A DNA stretch of 64,000 nt from Bacteroidia bacterium. GTDB lineage: Bacteria > Bacteroidota > Bacteroidia > Cytophagales > Cyclobacteriaceae. How positions within the stretch are numbered: the first letter of the stretch is position 1; every line of letters begins with the position of its first letter. The notes under the pieces were generated by a model that saw only the letters and a program-made list of their open reading frames with translations, made no database searches and was not told where the DNA came from. Position numbers and translations under genes: made by a program. The stretch is taken from positions 39,816-103,815 of the forward strand of contig JAUHYU010000003.1 of NCBI GenBank assembly GCA_030426345.1. The letters run 5' to 3'. Below are positions 54,545 through 62,736 of this stretch, piece by piece.

Positions 54545-56413
54545 ATGAAGACAAGAAAATTAACCGTAGCGCAGGCGTTGATCACGTTCTTGAAAAAGCA
54601 ATACACAGAAAGAGACGGTGTGGAGCATGAACTTTTTGCTGGTTGTTTTGGCATATTTGGCCACGGAAATATTTCGGGGATTGGGCAGGCCTTATATCAG
54701 GATCCCAGCTTCAAATATTATCAAAGCCGCAATGAGCAGGCTATGGTGCATGCCGCCGCCGCTTATGCCAAAATGAAAAACAGGCTTTCAACCTTTGCTT
54801 GTACGTCTTCCATTGGCCCCGGAGCCACCAACATGTTGACTGCAGCCGCTGGAGCTACCATCAACAGAGTTCCAGTGTTGCTGTTGCCGGGCGATATTTT
54901 TGCTAAGCGAAATGTAGATCCTGTTTTACAACAACTGGAAGCCAGCTACTCTCAGGATATTTCAGTAAATGATTGTTTTAAACCCATTTCAAAATATTGG
55001 GATCGTATCAACCGACCGGAGCAACTGATCACTTCGTTGCCGGCGGCTATGCGCGTTTTGACTTCGCCAGCCGAGACGGGAACAGTCACTTTGGCTTTGC
55101 CGCAAGATGTGCAGCCGGAAGCTTTTGATTTTCCGGAAGAATTATTTAGAAAAAGAGTTTGGCATATCCCGCGTTCCAGACCTGGCAAGTCTGTAATGCA
55201 AACGGCTGTTGAAATGATAAAAAAGGCCAAAAAACCCATGATTATTTCGGGTGGCGGAACAATCTACAGCGAAGCTACAGACGCGTTGCAAATATTTGTA
55301 AATCAGACGGGAATTCCTGTTGGAGAGACTTTCGCGGGAAAAGGTGCATTGCCTTATAATGATCCGCACAACCTTGGTGGAACGGGTGCTACCGGTACAG
55401 AAGGAGCCAATTATATCAGTGAAAGGGCAGATGTAATTATTGGAATTGGAACCAGATATAGTGACTTCACCACGGCATCTAAATCTGCATTTCAAAATGA
55501 AAATGTCAGATTTATCAATATCAATGTTACGGAATTTGATGCGCACAAACATTCTGGATTGGCCGTAACCGGCGATGCGAAAGTGATTTTAGAGGAACTT
55601 ACCGAGGCATTGAAAGGATATCGTGTTGATGCTGCTTATGAAGAGAAGGTAAAAGCCTTCAATAAATCATGGGATGAAAAAGTGGAATTTGCTTATACCC
55701 CTGATCAAAAAGATGGATTGCCAAGTCAATCGGAAGTAGTCGGGGCATTGAATAATTTTTCGAACCCAGAAGATGTATTGCTCAACGCCTCAGGAAGCTT
55801 GCCGGGTGACATTCACAAATTGTGGCGTACCAGAAATCCAAAAGGATTCCATCATGAATATGGCTATTCCTGCATGGGTTATGAAATTGCAGGAGGGCTC
55901 GGTGCCAAAATGGCTTGTTCGGATCGTGAGATTTATGTGATGATCGGCGATGGGGGTTATTTGATGATGTCGTCCGAAATCGTCACTTCCGTTCAAGAAG
56001 GATTCAAGCTGATCATCATTCTGATTAATAATAAAGGATATGGAAGTATTGGAGGTCTGTCTCAATCTATCGGTCAAGGACGTTTTGGTACAGAATATAA
56101 ATATCGTGATGAAAATTCAGAACAATTGGACGGTGGGGATTTGCCGGTAGATTTGGCGGCAAATGCGGCAAGTCTTGGTGCTGAAGTAATTTCTGCTACA
56201 GATATCGGATCATTTACCGAAGCGCTGAAAGTGGCTAAAGCCAATACCAAAACAACTGTGATCTACATAGAAACAGTGCCGGAGCGCAAAATCGCCGGAT
56301 ATGGCTGGGCATGGTGGGATGTGCCAATTGCCGAAGTATCTGAGGTTGATGAAGTAAATAAGGCCAGCGATACCTACAAAGAAAACAAAAAGAAGCAGCG
56401 TTATTTTCTATAA
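54545..56413 (+). CDS. iolD: 3D-(3,5/4)-trihydroxycyclohexane-1,2-dione hydrolase
   Basis: 622 residues, a thiamine-diphosphate enzyme. Pyr domain (about 1-190, with the conserved Glu in YYQSRNEQAMVHAAAAYAK), central domain (about 210-340), PP domain with the ThDP/magnesium motif VMIGDGGYLMMSSEIVTS...NNKGYG (GDG-x26-N type). It opens the ring of the diketo-inositol to give 5-deoxy-glucuronate. Family length and composition match IolD. Confidence 0.93.
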   Translation: MKTRKLTVAQALITFLKKQYTERDGVEHELFAGCFGIFGHGNISGIGQALYQDPSFKYYQSRNEQAMVHAAAAYAKMKNRLSTFACTSSIGPGATNMLTAAAGATINRVPVLLLPGDIFAKRNVDPVLQQLEASYSQDISVNDCFKPISKYWDRINRPEQLITSLPAAMRVLTSPAETGTVTLALPQDVQPEAFDFPEELFRKRVWHIPRSRPGKSVMQTAVEMIKKAKKPMIISGGGTIYSEATDALQIFVNQTGIPVGETFAGKGALPYNDPHNLGGTGATGTEGANYISERADVIIGIGTRYSDFTTASKSAFQNENVRFININVTEFDAHKHSGLAVTGDAKVILEELTEALKGYRVDAAYEEKVKAFNKSWDEKVEFAYTPDQKDGLPSQSEVVGALNNFSNPEDVLLNASGSLPGDIHKLWRTRNPKGFHHEYGYSCMGYEIAGGLGAKMACSDREIYVMIGDGGYLMMSSEIVTSVQEGFKLIIILINNKGYGSIGGLSQSIGQGRFGTEYKYRDENSEQLDGGDLPVDLAANAASLGAEVISATDIGSFTEALKVAKANTKTTVIYIETVPERKIAGYGWAWWDVPIAEVSEVDEVNKASDTYKENKKKQRYFL

Positions 56414-56435
56414 AAAAGCACCTAAAATCCATGCC
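56413..56435 (-). repeat. CATGGATTTT intergenic element (copy behind iolD)
   Basis: Minus-strand reading: GGCATGGATTTT, AGGTGC, TTTTT; 19 of 23 positions. It starts at the last base of the iolD stop codon. Confidence 0.65.
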
Positions 56436-56473
56436 TCACTATGAATGGGCGTGAGTCACTATAACCCAAAAGT

Positions 56474-58051
56474 ATGACTACAGTTCTATCCTTTTTAGCA
56501 TTTACCGGTTTTGTCGCAGGCTATTCCTGGTACAAATTGCGGAATGAAAACCTTAATTCGCAAGATGGCTTTTTCCTTGGTGGCAGAAGCCTTACAGGTG
56601 TCGTAATTGCAGGATCGATGTTACTTACTAACATCTCCACCGAACATCTAATAGGCATGAATGGCTCTTCCTATAAAAATGGATTCATCATCATTGCCTG
56701 GGAAGTCACTTCTGCTTTGGCATTGATTGCCGCAGCAATTTATTTTGTTCCTAAGTATTTGAGAATGGGCCTGACTACGATTCCTCAATACTTGGAAAGT
56801 CGATTTGACAGCGCCACTAGATCCATCATTGCCATGTTCTTGGTGATTTCTTTTGTAGTCACCTTGCTGCCAATTGTATTGTACACAGGGGCATTAAATC
56901 TAGAGAGCTTATTCAGTGTTTCGGAAGTTCTTGGCATCAGTCAATCTGAAGGTATATGGTTGACCGTAGTGATTGTTGGCGTTATCGGTTCCATCTATGC
57001 TGTATTTGGAGGTTTGAAGGCTGTGGCAATATCAGATACTATCAATGGTGTCGGCCTATTAATCGGTGGGCTTCTGGTACCAATACTTGCCTTGGCAAGT
57101 ATTGGAGATGGCAATCCCATCACCGGGCTTACAATGGTTTTTGAACATGCACCACAAAAATTCAATGTAGTCGGGGCTAAAGATTCTGTATTGCCATTCG
57201 GTGTATTATTTACCGGGATGATCATTAACCAGTTGTATTTCTGGAGTATGAATCAAACCATTATCCAGCGGGCTCTTGGCGCCAAAAATCTTGTTGAAGC
57301 CCAGAAAGGATTGTTATATACAGGTGTATTGAAAATATTCGTGCCAATCATAATTGTTTTGCCTGGTGTGATAGGTTTCTATTATTATGGCGACACCATG
57401 TTTGATAATCAGGATATGATATATCCAACATTGGTAAAAAAAGTGCTTCCGCTTAGCTTCATAGGATTTTTTGCTGCGGTAGTAATGGGAGCAGTATTGA
57501 GTACCTTCAATAGTGTGCTCAACAGTGCCGCCACGATTTTTAGCGTCGATGTCTGGAAACGCCACATCAACAAAAATATATCGGACAAATCCTTGGTACG
57601 CGTAGGTAAAACTACTTCCGCGATTCTGGCCGTCACTGCAATTGTAACGGCACCTTTTGTTGCCAATGCACCGGAAGGGCTTTACCAGCTTTTGCAGCAA
57701 TTGAACGGCATATTTTTCATCCCGATAGCATCGATCATGCTGGCAGGATTTTTCACCAAAACTGTTTCTGCGGCTGGGGCCAAAGCGGCATTGTTTGTAG
57801 GGTTGACTTTTTATATCCTCACCACTTTTATTCTACAGGTAGATATTCACTTTGTACACATTTGGGGGATTGAATTTTTATTGAACATCGCTGTGATGTT
57901 TGGTGTTTCTAAATTCTACCCTGTAACCAAAGATATCAGTATGAAAAGTATGGATGTATTGGATTTGACAGAATGGAAATATGCCAAGCTGGTTTCAATC
58001 ATTTTGGTTATCGTTACCATATTGATATACATCCTATTAGGAAATGTGTAA
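56474..58051 (+). CDS. SSS-family sodium symporter, probable inositol transporter
   Basis: 525 residues, about 14 membrane segments. DGFFLGGRSLTGVVIAGSML and LLTNISTEHLIGMNGSSYKNG are typical of the SLC5/SGLT group, as is AVVMGAVLSTFNSVLNSAATIFSVDVW. Its place inside the iol operon makes myo-inositol the likely substrate, taken up with sodium; related SSS proteins include inositol carriers (SMIT). Substrate is inference from context. Confidence 0.87.
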   Translation: MTTVLSFLAFTGFVAGYSWYKLRNENLNSQDGFFLGGRSLTGVVIAGSMLLTNISTEHLIGMNGSSYKNGFIIIAWEVTSALALIAAAIYFVPKYLRMGLTTIPQYLESRFDSATRSIIAMFLVISFVVTLLPIVLYTGALNLESLFSVSEVLGISQSEGIWLTVVIVGVIGSIYAVFGGLKAVAISDTINGVGLLIGGLLVPILALASIGDGNPITGLTMVFEHAPQKFNVVGAKDSVLPFGVLFTGMIINQLYFWSMNQTIIQRALGAKNLVEAQKGLLYTGVLKIFVPIIIVLPGVIGFYYYGDTMFDNQDMIYPTLVKKVLPLSFIGFFAAVVMGAVLSTFNSVLNSAATIFSVDVWKRHINKNISDKSLVRVGKTTSAILAVTAIVTAPFVANAPEGLYQLLQQLNGIFFIPIASIMLAGFFTKTVSAAGAKAALFVGLTFYILTTFILQVDIHFVHIWGIEFLLNIAVMFGVSKFYPVTKDISMKSMDVLDLTEWKYAKLVSIILVIVTILIYILLGNV

Positions 58052-58071
58052 AAGGCACAAAAATCCATGAA
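58049..58071 (-). repeat. CATGGATTTT intergenic element (copy behind the symporter)
   Basis: Minus-strand reading: TTCATGGATTTT, TGTGCC, TTTT; 19 of 23 positions. It overlaps the stop codon of the symporter gene (58049-58051). Confidence 0.65.
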
Positions 58072-58153
58072 CTGGTGTGGTCGTAGCAAATTGGAAACAT
58101 ATAATTGAAATAATAGATTTAAAAAATTGACAATAGAATAAATATTAACACAA

Positions 58154-59629
58154 ATGGAAACATTGAAAAATTATATCAACGGGAAATGGGAGGTTAGCAA
58201 GGAGCAAAGCACAACAGATGTTGTCAATCCGGCTACTCAGGAAGTGATGGCAAAAGTTCCATATGGAGCAAAAACCGCAGAAGATTTAGCCAAGGCCGTG
58301 GAAGCTGCACAAAAAGCATTTCAAAGCTGGGGGCAAATGCCTGTGATGAAGCGGGTGCAACCTTTGTACAAACTCAAGCAGTTGCTGGAGGATAACCTTG
58401 AAGACCTTGCCAAAACCATTACCATGGAATGCGGTAAAACTTTGGCAGAATCGCGTGGGGAATTGCAACGCGCCATCGAAAATGTGGAAGTCGCCTGTGG
58501 CATGCCAGTGATGATCCAAAGCGAATTTTCTGAAAATATTGCTGGAGGAATTGATGAATTTATGATCCGCCAGCCATTGGGTGTTTGTGGTTGTATCTCC
58601 CCTTTCAACTTTCCGGGAATGATTCCATTCTGGTTTTTGCCTTATGCCATCGCAACAGGAAATACCTTTGTATTAAAACCATCTGAAAAGGTGCCTCTGA
58701 CCATGCAAAAAGTATTTCAGTTGATCGATCAGCTCGATTTGCCGGAAGGAGTTGTTAGTCTGGTGCATGGAGGTAAAGAAACTGTCGATGCCATGCTGGA
58801 CCATCCACAAGTGAAAGCTATCAGTTTTGTGGGTTCTTCTAAAGTGGCAAAATATATCTATTCCCGCGGAGCTGCCAATGGCAAACGCGTACAAGCCCAA
58901 GGAGGTGCTAAGAACCCAATTGTTATTCTACCCGATGCGGATATCGAAATATCTACTCAGATCATAGCGGACAGTACTTTTGGGTGTGCCGGACAGCGTT
59001 GCCTCGCGGCCTCCAATATCGTGACGGTCGGCGACAAAAATGGAACGATTAAAGAATCTCTTTATGAATCTGCTAAAAAACGAACAACAGGCTATGGTCT
59101 GGACGAGAAAATAGAAATGGGGCCTGTGATCAACCAAGCCAGCTTGAAACGTATTTCTACACTAATTGATCAAGGCGTTGATGAGGGAGGAAAGGTTTTA
59201 TTGGATGGCAGAAACGCCAAGATATCAGGATTTGAAAAGGGTAATTTTATCTCACCTACCATTATTGAAAACCTACCCCTTGGCGGAGAAATAGTAAAAA
59301 CAGAAATTTTTGGGCCTGTTATCAGTTTGATAGAATTGAATTCCATAGATGAAGCCCTAGAGTTTGTCAACAGCAATGCCTATGGAAATATGGCCTGTAT
59401 TTTCACCAGCAGCGGTGCCAATGCACGCAAGTTTCGCAGCCAGGCAAATGCCGGAAATATCGGCATCAACATCGGAGTTGCAGCACCAATGGCTCAATTC
59501 CCATTCAGTGGATGGAATGAAAGTTTCTTTGGCGATCTCCATGGGCAAGGAAGACATGGAGTGGAATTTTTCACCCAGACAAAAATAGTCGTTGAAAGAT
59601 GGCCAAAAGAGTGGTCAAGGAAATTCTAG
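58154..59629 (+). CDS. iolA: CoA-acylating (methyl)malonate-semialdehyde dehydrogenase
   Basis: 491 residues of the aldehyde dehydrogenase superfamily. CISPFNFPGMIPFWFLPYAIA and FVGSSKVAKYIYSRG form the NAD site, GCAGQRCLA carries the catalytic Cys (near 284), and HGQGRHGVEFFTQTKIVVERW the end typical of MmsA/IolA. It oxidises malonate semialdehyde to acetyl-CoA and CO2, the last step of the pathway. Confidence 0.92.
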   Translation: METLKNYINGKWEVSKEQSTTDVVNPATQEVMAKVPYGAKTAEDLAKAVEAAQKAFQSWGQMPVMKRVQPLYKLKQLLEDNLEDLAKTITMECGKTLAESRGELQRAIENVEVACGMPVMIQSEFSENIAGGIDEFMIRQPLGVCGCISPFNFPGMIPFWFLPYAIATGNTFVLKPSEKVPLTMQKVFQLIDQLDLPEGVVSLVHGGKETVDAMLDHPQVKAISFVGSSKVAKYIYSRGAANGKRVQAQGGAKNPIVILPDADIEISTQIIADSTFGCAGQRCLAASNIVTVGDKNGTIKESLYESAKKRTTGYGLDEKIEMGPVINQASLKRISTLIDQGVDEGGKVLLDGRNAKISGFEKGNFISPTIIENLPLGGEIVKTEIFGPVISLIELNSIDEALEFVNSNAYGNMACIFTSSGANARKFRSQANAGNIGINIGVAAPMAQFPFSGWNESFFGDLHGQGRHGVEFFTQTKIVVERWPKEWSRKF

Positions 59630-59690
59630 AATAGAAAAGTATGAAATCAGCAACTATCCTTTTGAAGTGTAATGTTCGATGCGGCATTGT

Positions 59691-59716
59691 CCCCCGCTGG
59701 CGGGGGTTGGGGGTGG
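59691..59716. repeat. GC-rich hairpin with G-rich tail
   Basis: CCCCCGC-TG-GCGGGGG (59691-59706), followed by TTGGGGGTGG. The 7-base GC stem and the G-tracts stand out sharply from the AT-rich surroundings, in the gap between iolA and iolE. From memory, similar G-rich hairpins are dispersed in other Bacteroidota genomes. It could be a REP-type repeat, a terminator or a G-quadruplex former. Confidence 0.65.
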
Positions 59717-59750
59717 AATAAAACTTAAAAAGTAAAATCATATTGAAAAT

Positions 59751-60662
59751 ATGAAGAAACAAAACATTCAAATTGCAAATGCGCCATGCTCCTGGGGGGT
59801 ACTGGAATTTGACCTCAAAGGCGAAGCAGTCGGTTTTGAGCTGGTGCTGAACGAAATGCAGGAAACTGGCTATGCAGGTACAGAACTTGGAGATTGGGGC
59901 TTTATGCCGACAGATCCCAAGGAACTTGCAGATAGTCTTTCGCAAAGAAACTTGGAACTGCTCGCAGCGTTTGTTCCGGTAGCTCTGGCTCAAGAAAAAA
60001 CGCACGATGAAGGTATTGAAAAGGCATTGAAAGTTGCCGGACTCATGCATTCCGCAGGTTATAAAAATGCGTTTATTGTTTTGGCTGACGACAATGGCTC
60101 CGTTCCCGAAAGGACAAAAAATGCAGGAAGGATCATTCCAGAGATGGGCCTTGATGATGATTCATGGAAAATATATGCTTTTGGGGCTGAGAAAGTGGCG
60201 AAAGCCGTGAAGGACAAATACGGCATGCGGACGGTTTTTCACCATCATTGTGGCGGCTATGTGGAAACCGCCCAAGAGCTGGATATCCTCATGAAACTTA
60301 CCGAACCAAGTTTGCTTGGTTTGTGTCTGGATATGGGCCATTTGGCTTTTGGTGGAGGCGATCCGGTTGCGGCGTTGCAAAAGCATTACGACAGGATCTG
60401 GCATGTACATTTTAAGGATTACGATCCAAAAGTAGGAGAGGTTTCACGCGAGAATCAATGGGATTATTTCGAATCTGTAAGTCAGGGTGTTTTCTGTGAA
60501 TTGGGAAAAGGCAATGTGGATTTTCCACAGATCACTTCAGAACTTAAAAAACGCGGGTATCATGGCTGGATTGTGGTGGAACAAGATGTGTTGCCGGGTA
60601 TGGGATCGCCAAAAAATTGTGCACGAAACAATCGGAATTATATTAAAAGCCTCGGCTTGTAA
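59751..60662 (+). CDS. iolE: myo-inosose-2 dehydratase
   Basis: 303 residues, AP-endonuclease-2-like TIM barrel. NAPCSWGVLEFD at the N-terminus is characteristic of IolE; FHHHCGGYVETAQE, CLDMGHLAFGGGDP and HVHFKDYDPKV provide metal ligands, and GWIVVEQDV closes the barrel. It dehydrates 2-keto-myo-inositol to the trihydroxycyclohexane-dione used by IolD. A consensus CATGGATTTT element follows 27 bases downstream. Confidence 0.9.
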   Translation: MKKQNIQIANAPCSWGVLEFDLKGEAVGFELVLNEMQETGYAGTELGDWGFMPTDPKELADSLSQRNLELLAAFVPVALAQEKTHDEGIEKALKVAGLMHSAGYKNAFIVLADDNGSVPERTKNAGRIIPEMGLDDDSWKIYAFGAEKVAKAVKDKYGMRTVFHHHCGGYVETAQELDILMKLTEPSLLGLCLDMGHLAFGGGDPVAALQKHYDRIWHVHFKDYDPKVGEVSRENQWDYFESVSQGVFCELGKGNVDFPQITSELKKRGYHGWIVVEQDVLPGMGSPKNCARNNRNYIKSLGL

Positions 60663-60689
60663 AGATGCCCTTAACATTTTTAAAACAAT

Positions 60690-60712
60690 AAAAAGCCTCT
60701 AAAATCCATGAA
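60690..60712 (-). repeat. CATGGATTTT intergenic element, consensus copy B
   Basis: Identical over 23 bases to the copy at 54471 and over 26 bases with flanks (60688-60713). It lies between iolE and iolG. A small hairpin CCGGC-ATG-GCCGG (60714-60726) follows at once. Confidence 0.8.
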
Positions 60713-60796
60713 ACCGGCATGGCCGGAGCAAATTTAAAGACTAACAAGACATGATTTAAGCGCAGGTGATCAGATACATAAAAGAACTATAAACAC

Positions 60797-61804
60797 ATGA
60801 AAAGGATAAAAGTAGCAGTTGCCGGAGCAGGACGCATCGGCAAGATTCATATAGAAAATATCTTCGAACGATTTCCAAGAGTCGAGCTCGCCCTTGTCGC
60901 AGATCAGTCGCCAGAGGCAGAGACTTACATCAAAGGCAAAGGCTTGAATTATGCCAACGGATTTGATGCGATCGTCGGCAATTCCGAAATTGACGCAGTC
61001 ATCATTTGTTCCCCGACAGATACACACGCCAACTTTGTAGAGCAAGCTGCAAAAGCAGGAAAGCATATTTTTTGTGAAAAACCACTTGACCTATCTTTGG
61101 ATCAGGTTGTGAAAACCCTACAAGTAGTAGAGGAGTCGAAGGTGAAATTAATGCTTGGGTTTAATAGAAGGTTTGATCCTAATTTTTTAAAAATAAAAAG
61201 CATGGTGGCTGATGGAAAAATCGGCGACCCACAAATCCTAAAAATCACCAGCCGAGATCCCGGCCCACCTCCAGTTTCCTACGTTAAAGTTTCCGGCGGA
61301 TTGTTCATGGACATGGCCATACATGATTTTGACATGGCGCGCTACATCATGGGCAAGGAGGTTGTTGAAGTGTATGCACGAGGAGCGGTGTTGGTGGACA
61401 AGGCCATTGGTGAGGCAGGAGATATCGACACAGCATTGACTACACTTACTTTTGCCGATGGCACGATGGCTAATATAGACAATTGCCGAAAGGCAGTGTA
61501 TGGATATGACCAACGATTAGAGGCATTTGGGTCTAAGGGCATGGTGAAGGTAGATAATAATTTCCCCGACAACCATCAATATTATAGCGATGCGGGAGTG
61601 CATGGATCATTGCCGCTTAATTTCTTTTTGGAGCGCTACACGACTTCCTACCTCAACGAAATGAATGCTTTTTTTCAGTCCATCCAAAACGGGAGTGACT
61701 TACCTGTTACCGGAAATGACGCCCTGGAAGCCATGAAAATCGCCCTGGCAGCATTGAAGTCTGTCAAGGAAAACAGGCCGGTAAAGGTGGAGGAGATTGT
61801 GTAA
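60797..61804 (+). CDS. iolG: Inositol 2-dehydrogenase
   Basis: 335 residues, Gfo/Idh/MocA family. VAVAGAGRIGKIHIENI is the NAD-binding Rossmann motif, HIFCEKPLDLSLDQV contains the conserved EKP, and GGLFMDMAIHDFDMARYIMG carries the catalytic Asp and His. It oxidises myo-inositol to 2-keto-myo-inositol, the first step. It closes the operon, although the 134-base gap before it leaves room for a separate promoter. Confidence 0.9.
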   Translation: MKRIKVAVAGAGRIGKIHIENIFERFPRVELALVADQSPEAETYIKGKGLNYANGFDAIVGNSEIDAVIICSPTDTHANFVEQAAKAGKHIFCEKPLDLSLDQVVKTLQVVEESKVKLMLGFNRRFDPNFLKIKSMVADGKIGDPQILKITSRDPGPPPVSYVKVSGGLFMDMAIHDFDMARYIMGKEVVEVYARGAVLVDKAIGEAGDIDTALTTLTFADGTMANIDNCRKAVYGYDQRLEAFGSKGMVKVDNNFPDNHQYYSDAGVHGSLPLNFFLERYTTSYLNEMNAFFQSIQNGSDLPVTGNDALEAMKIALAALKSVKENRPVKVEEIV

Positions 61805-61829
61805 ATACAATGGAAAATTCAAGATAAAT

Positions 61830-61852
61830 TTCATGGATTTTTCGGATATTTA
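61830..61852 (+). repeat. CATGGATTTT intergenic element (copy behind iolG)
   Basis: TTCATGGATTTT then TCGGATATTT; the core is intact, the tail diverged (16 of 23). It lies 26 bases past the iolG stop, in plus orientation, between iolG and the antitoxin gene. Confidence 0.5.
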
Positions 61853-61871
61853 GGATTGATAATAGAAAATT

Positions 61872-62114
61872 ATGACAACAGTTGATAAAATACGAAATGG
61901 ATTGATTGACAAAATCCTTTCTATCAGAAATAAAGAATTTCTGGAGGCTCTTGATAAACTGATTTCGTCAAGTTCGTCTGATTCAGATATTGTGGAATTA
62001 ACAGATGAACAAAAAGCGATGCTGCAAATGAGCGAAGGTGACATCGAAAATGGAAGACTGATTTCCCAAGAGAAAATGGACAAACGCAATCTTGAATGGC
62101 TAAACGCAATATAG
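61872..62114 (+). CDS. Antitoxin-like small protein of a ParDE/RelBE-type module
   Basis: 80 residues. An N-terminal helical part (VDKIRNGLIDKILSIRNKEFLEALDKLI) and a charged C-terminal part (SEGDIENGRLISQEKMDKRNLEWL) with the GRLIS-type stretch seen in many Bacteroidota antitoxins next to RelE/ParE toxins. It overlaps the toxin frame by 19 bases, the usual layout. It would bind the toxin and its own promoter. The toxin gene is broken, so this gene may no longer be under toxin-driven selection. Confidence 0.7.
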   Translation: MTTVDKIRNGLIDKILSIRNKEFLEALDKLISSSSSDSDIVELTDEQKAMLQMSEGDIENGRLISQEKMDKRNLEWLNAI

Positions 62115-62410
62115 TTTGGACTAAAACAGCGGACATTCAATATATTGGTATATTAGAATATTGGGCTATCAGAAATAAATCCAACAGTTATTCAAAGAAA
62201 TTAGTCCGATTGGTGGCTGACAGGACAAAATAAATTGCCAAAACACCCCTAATATATAAATCAACGAACTTCAAGGATATTAGAGTAGCTTCATTAGGAA
62301 GTTTTAGCATTTATTACAAAGTCACAGAAGACTCAATAATAATTTCTGCATTTTGGGATAATCGGCAAGACCCTAAAGAAATTTTACAAATATTGACGAA
62401 TAAAAAATAG
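62096..62410 (+). pseudogene. RelE/ParE-family toxin interrupted by an in-frame stop
   Basis: Reading from ATG 62096 the frame gives MAKRNIVWTKTADIQYIGIL and on to VADRTK, then TAA at 62231-62233 (codon 46). The same frame then continues IAKTPLIYKSTNFKDIRVAS, FSIYYKVTEDSIIISAFWDNRQDPKEIL to a TAG at 62408-62410. The two parts together form a complete RelE/ParE toxin of about 104 codons; the stop stands where Gln (CAA) is likely. A single C-to-T change explains the loss. A sequencing error or read-through cannot be excluded. Confidence 0.8.
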
Positions 62411-62736
62411 CGTTGGTTTAACAATAAGGGGCCAAAGTAGCGCGGGGATTGACCTCATTTTATTTGGGCTAGTTACCAAAGATGTCTTGTTTGCTCCTCG
62501 CGAAGATGATACGCTCATGGATTTTAATGGTTTTTTGTTGGATAGATGCGAGCAGAATTATCAACACCTGCAAAACCCATTTCATAAAGATCACTAACAG
62601 GAAAAGGTGCCTGTCAGCAGAACTCTTTATCGCATTGGAGAAATTGAATAAACCCTTAAATTTGAATAATTGCTAACTGCAACGGATGTGCGGTTATGTC
62701 ATTGATGTAAGGAATTTAAAAAATATCAGCAGTTGT
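62411..62736. other. Intergenic region after the broken toxin gene
   Basis: About 325 bases up to the preferred start at 62737. It contains one CATGGATTTT element (62514-62536). A 64-codon frame (62482-62676) has no family resemblance and low-complexity appearance; I do not call it. Confidence 0.4.
62514..62536 (+). repeat. CATGGATTTT intergenic element (copy at 62.5 kb)
   Basis: CTCATGGATTTT, AATGGT, then a T-run; 19 of 23 positions. It lies about 100 bases behind the broken toxin gene, in plus orientation. Confidence 0.55.

Noticed and set aside
62482..62676. 64-codon frame with several Cys and Lys
   Set aside because: No recognisable family, contains the CATGGATTTT element, and has no good start context.
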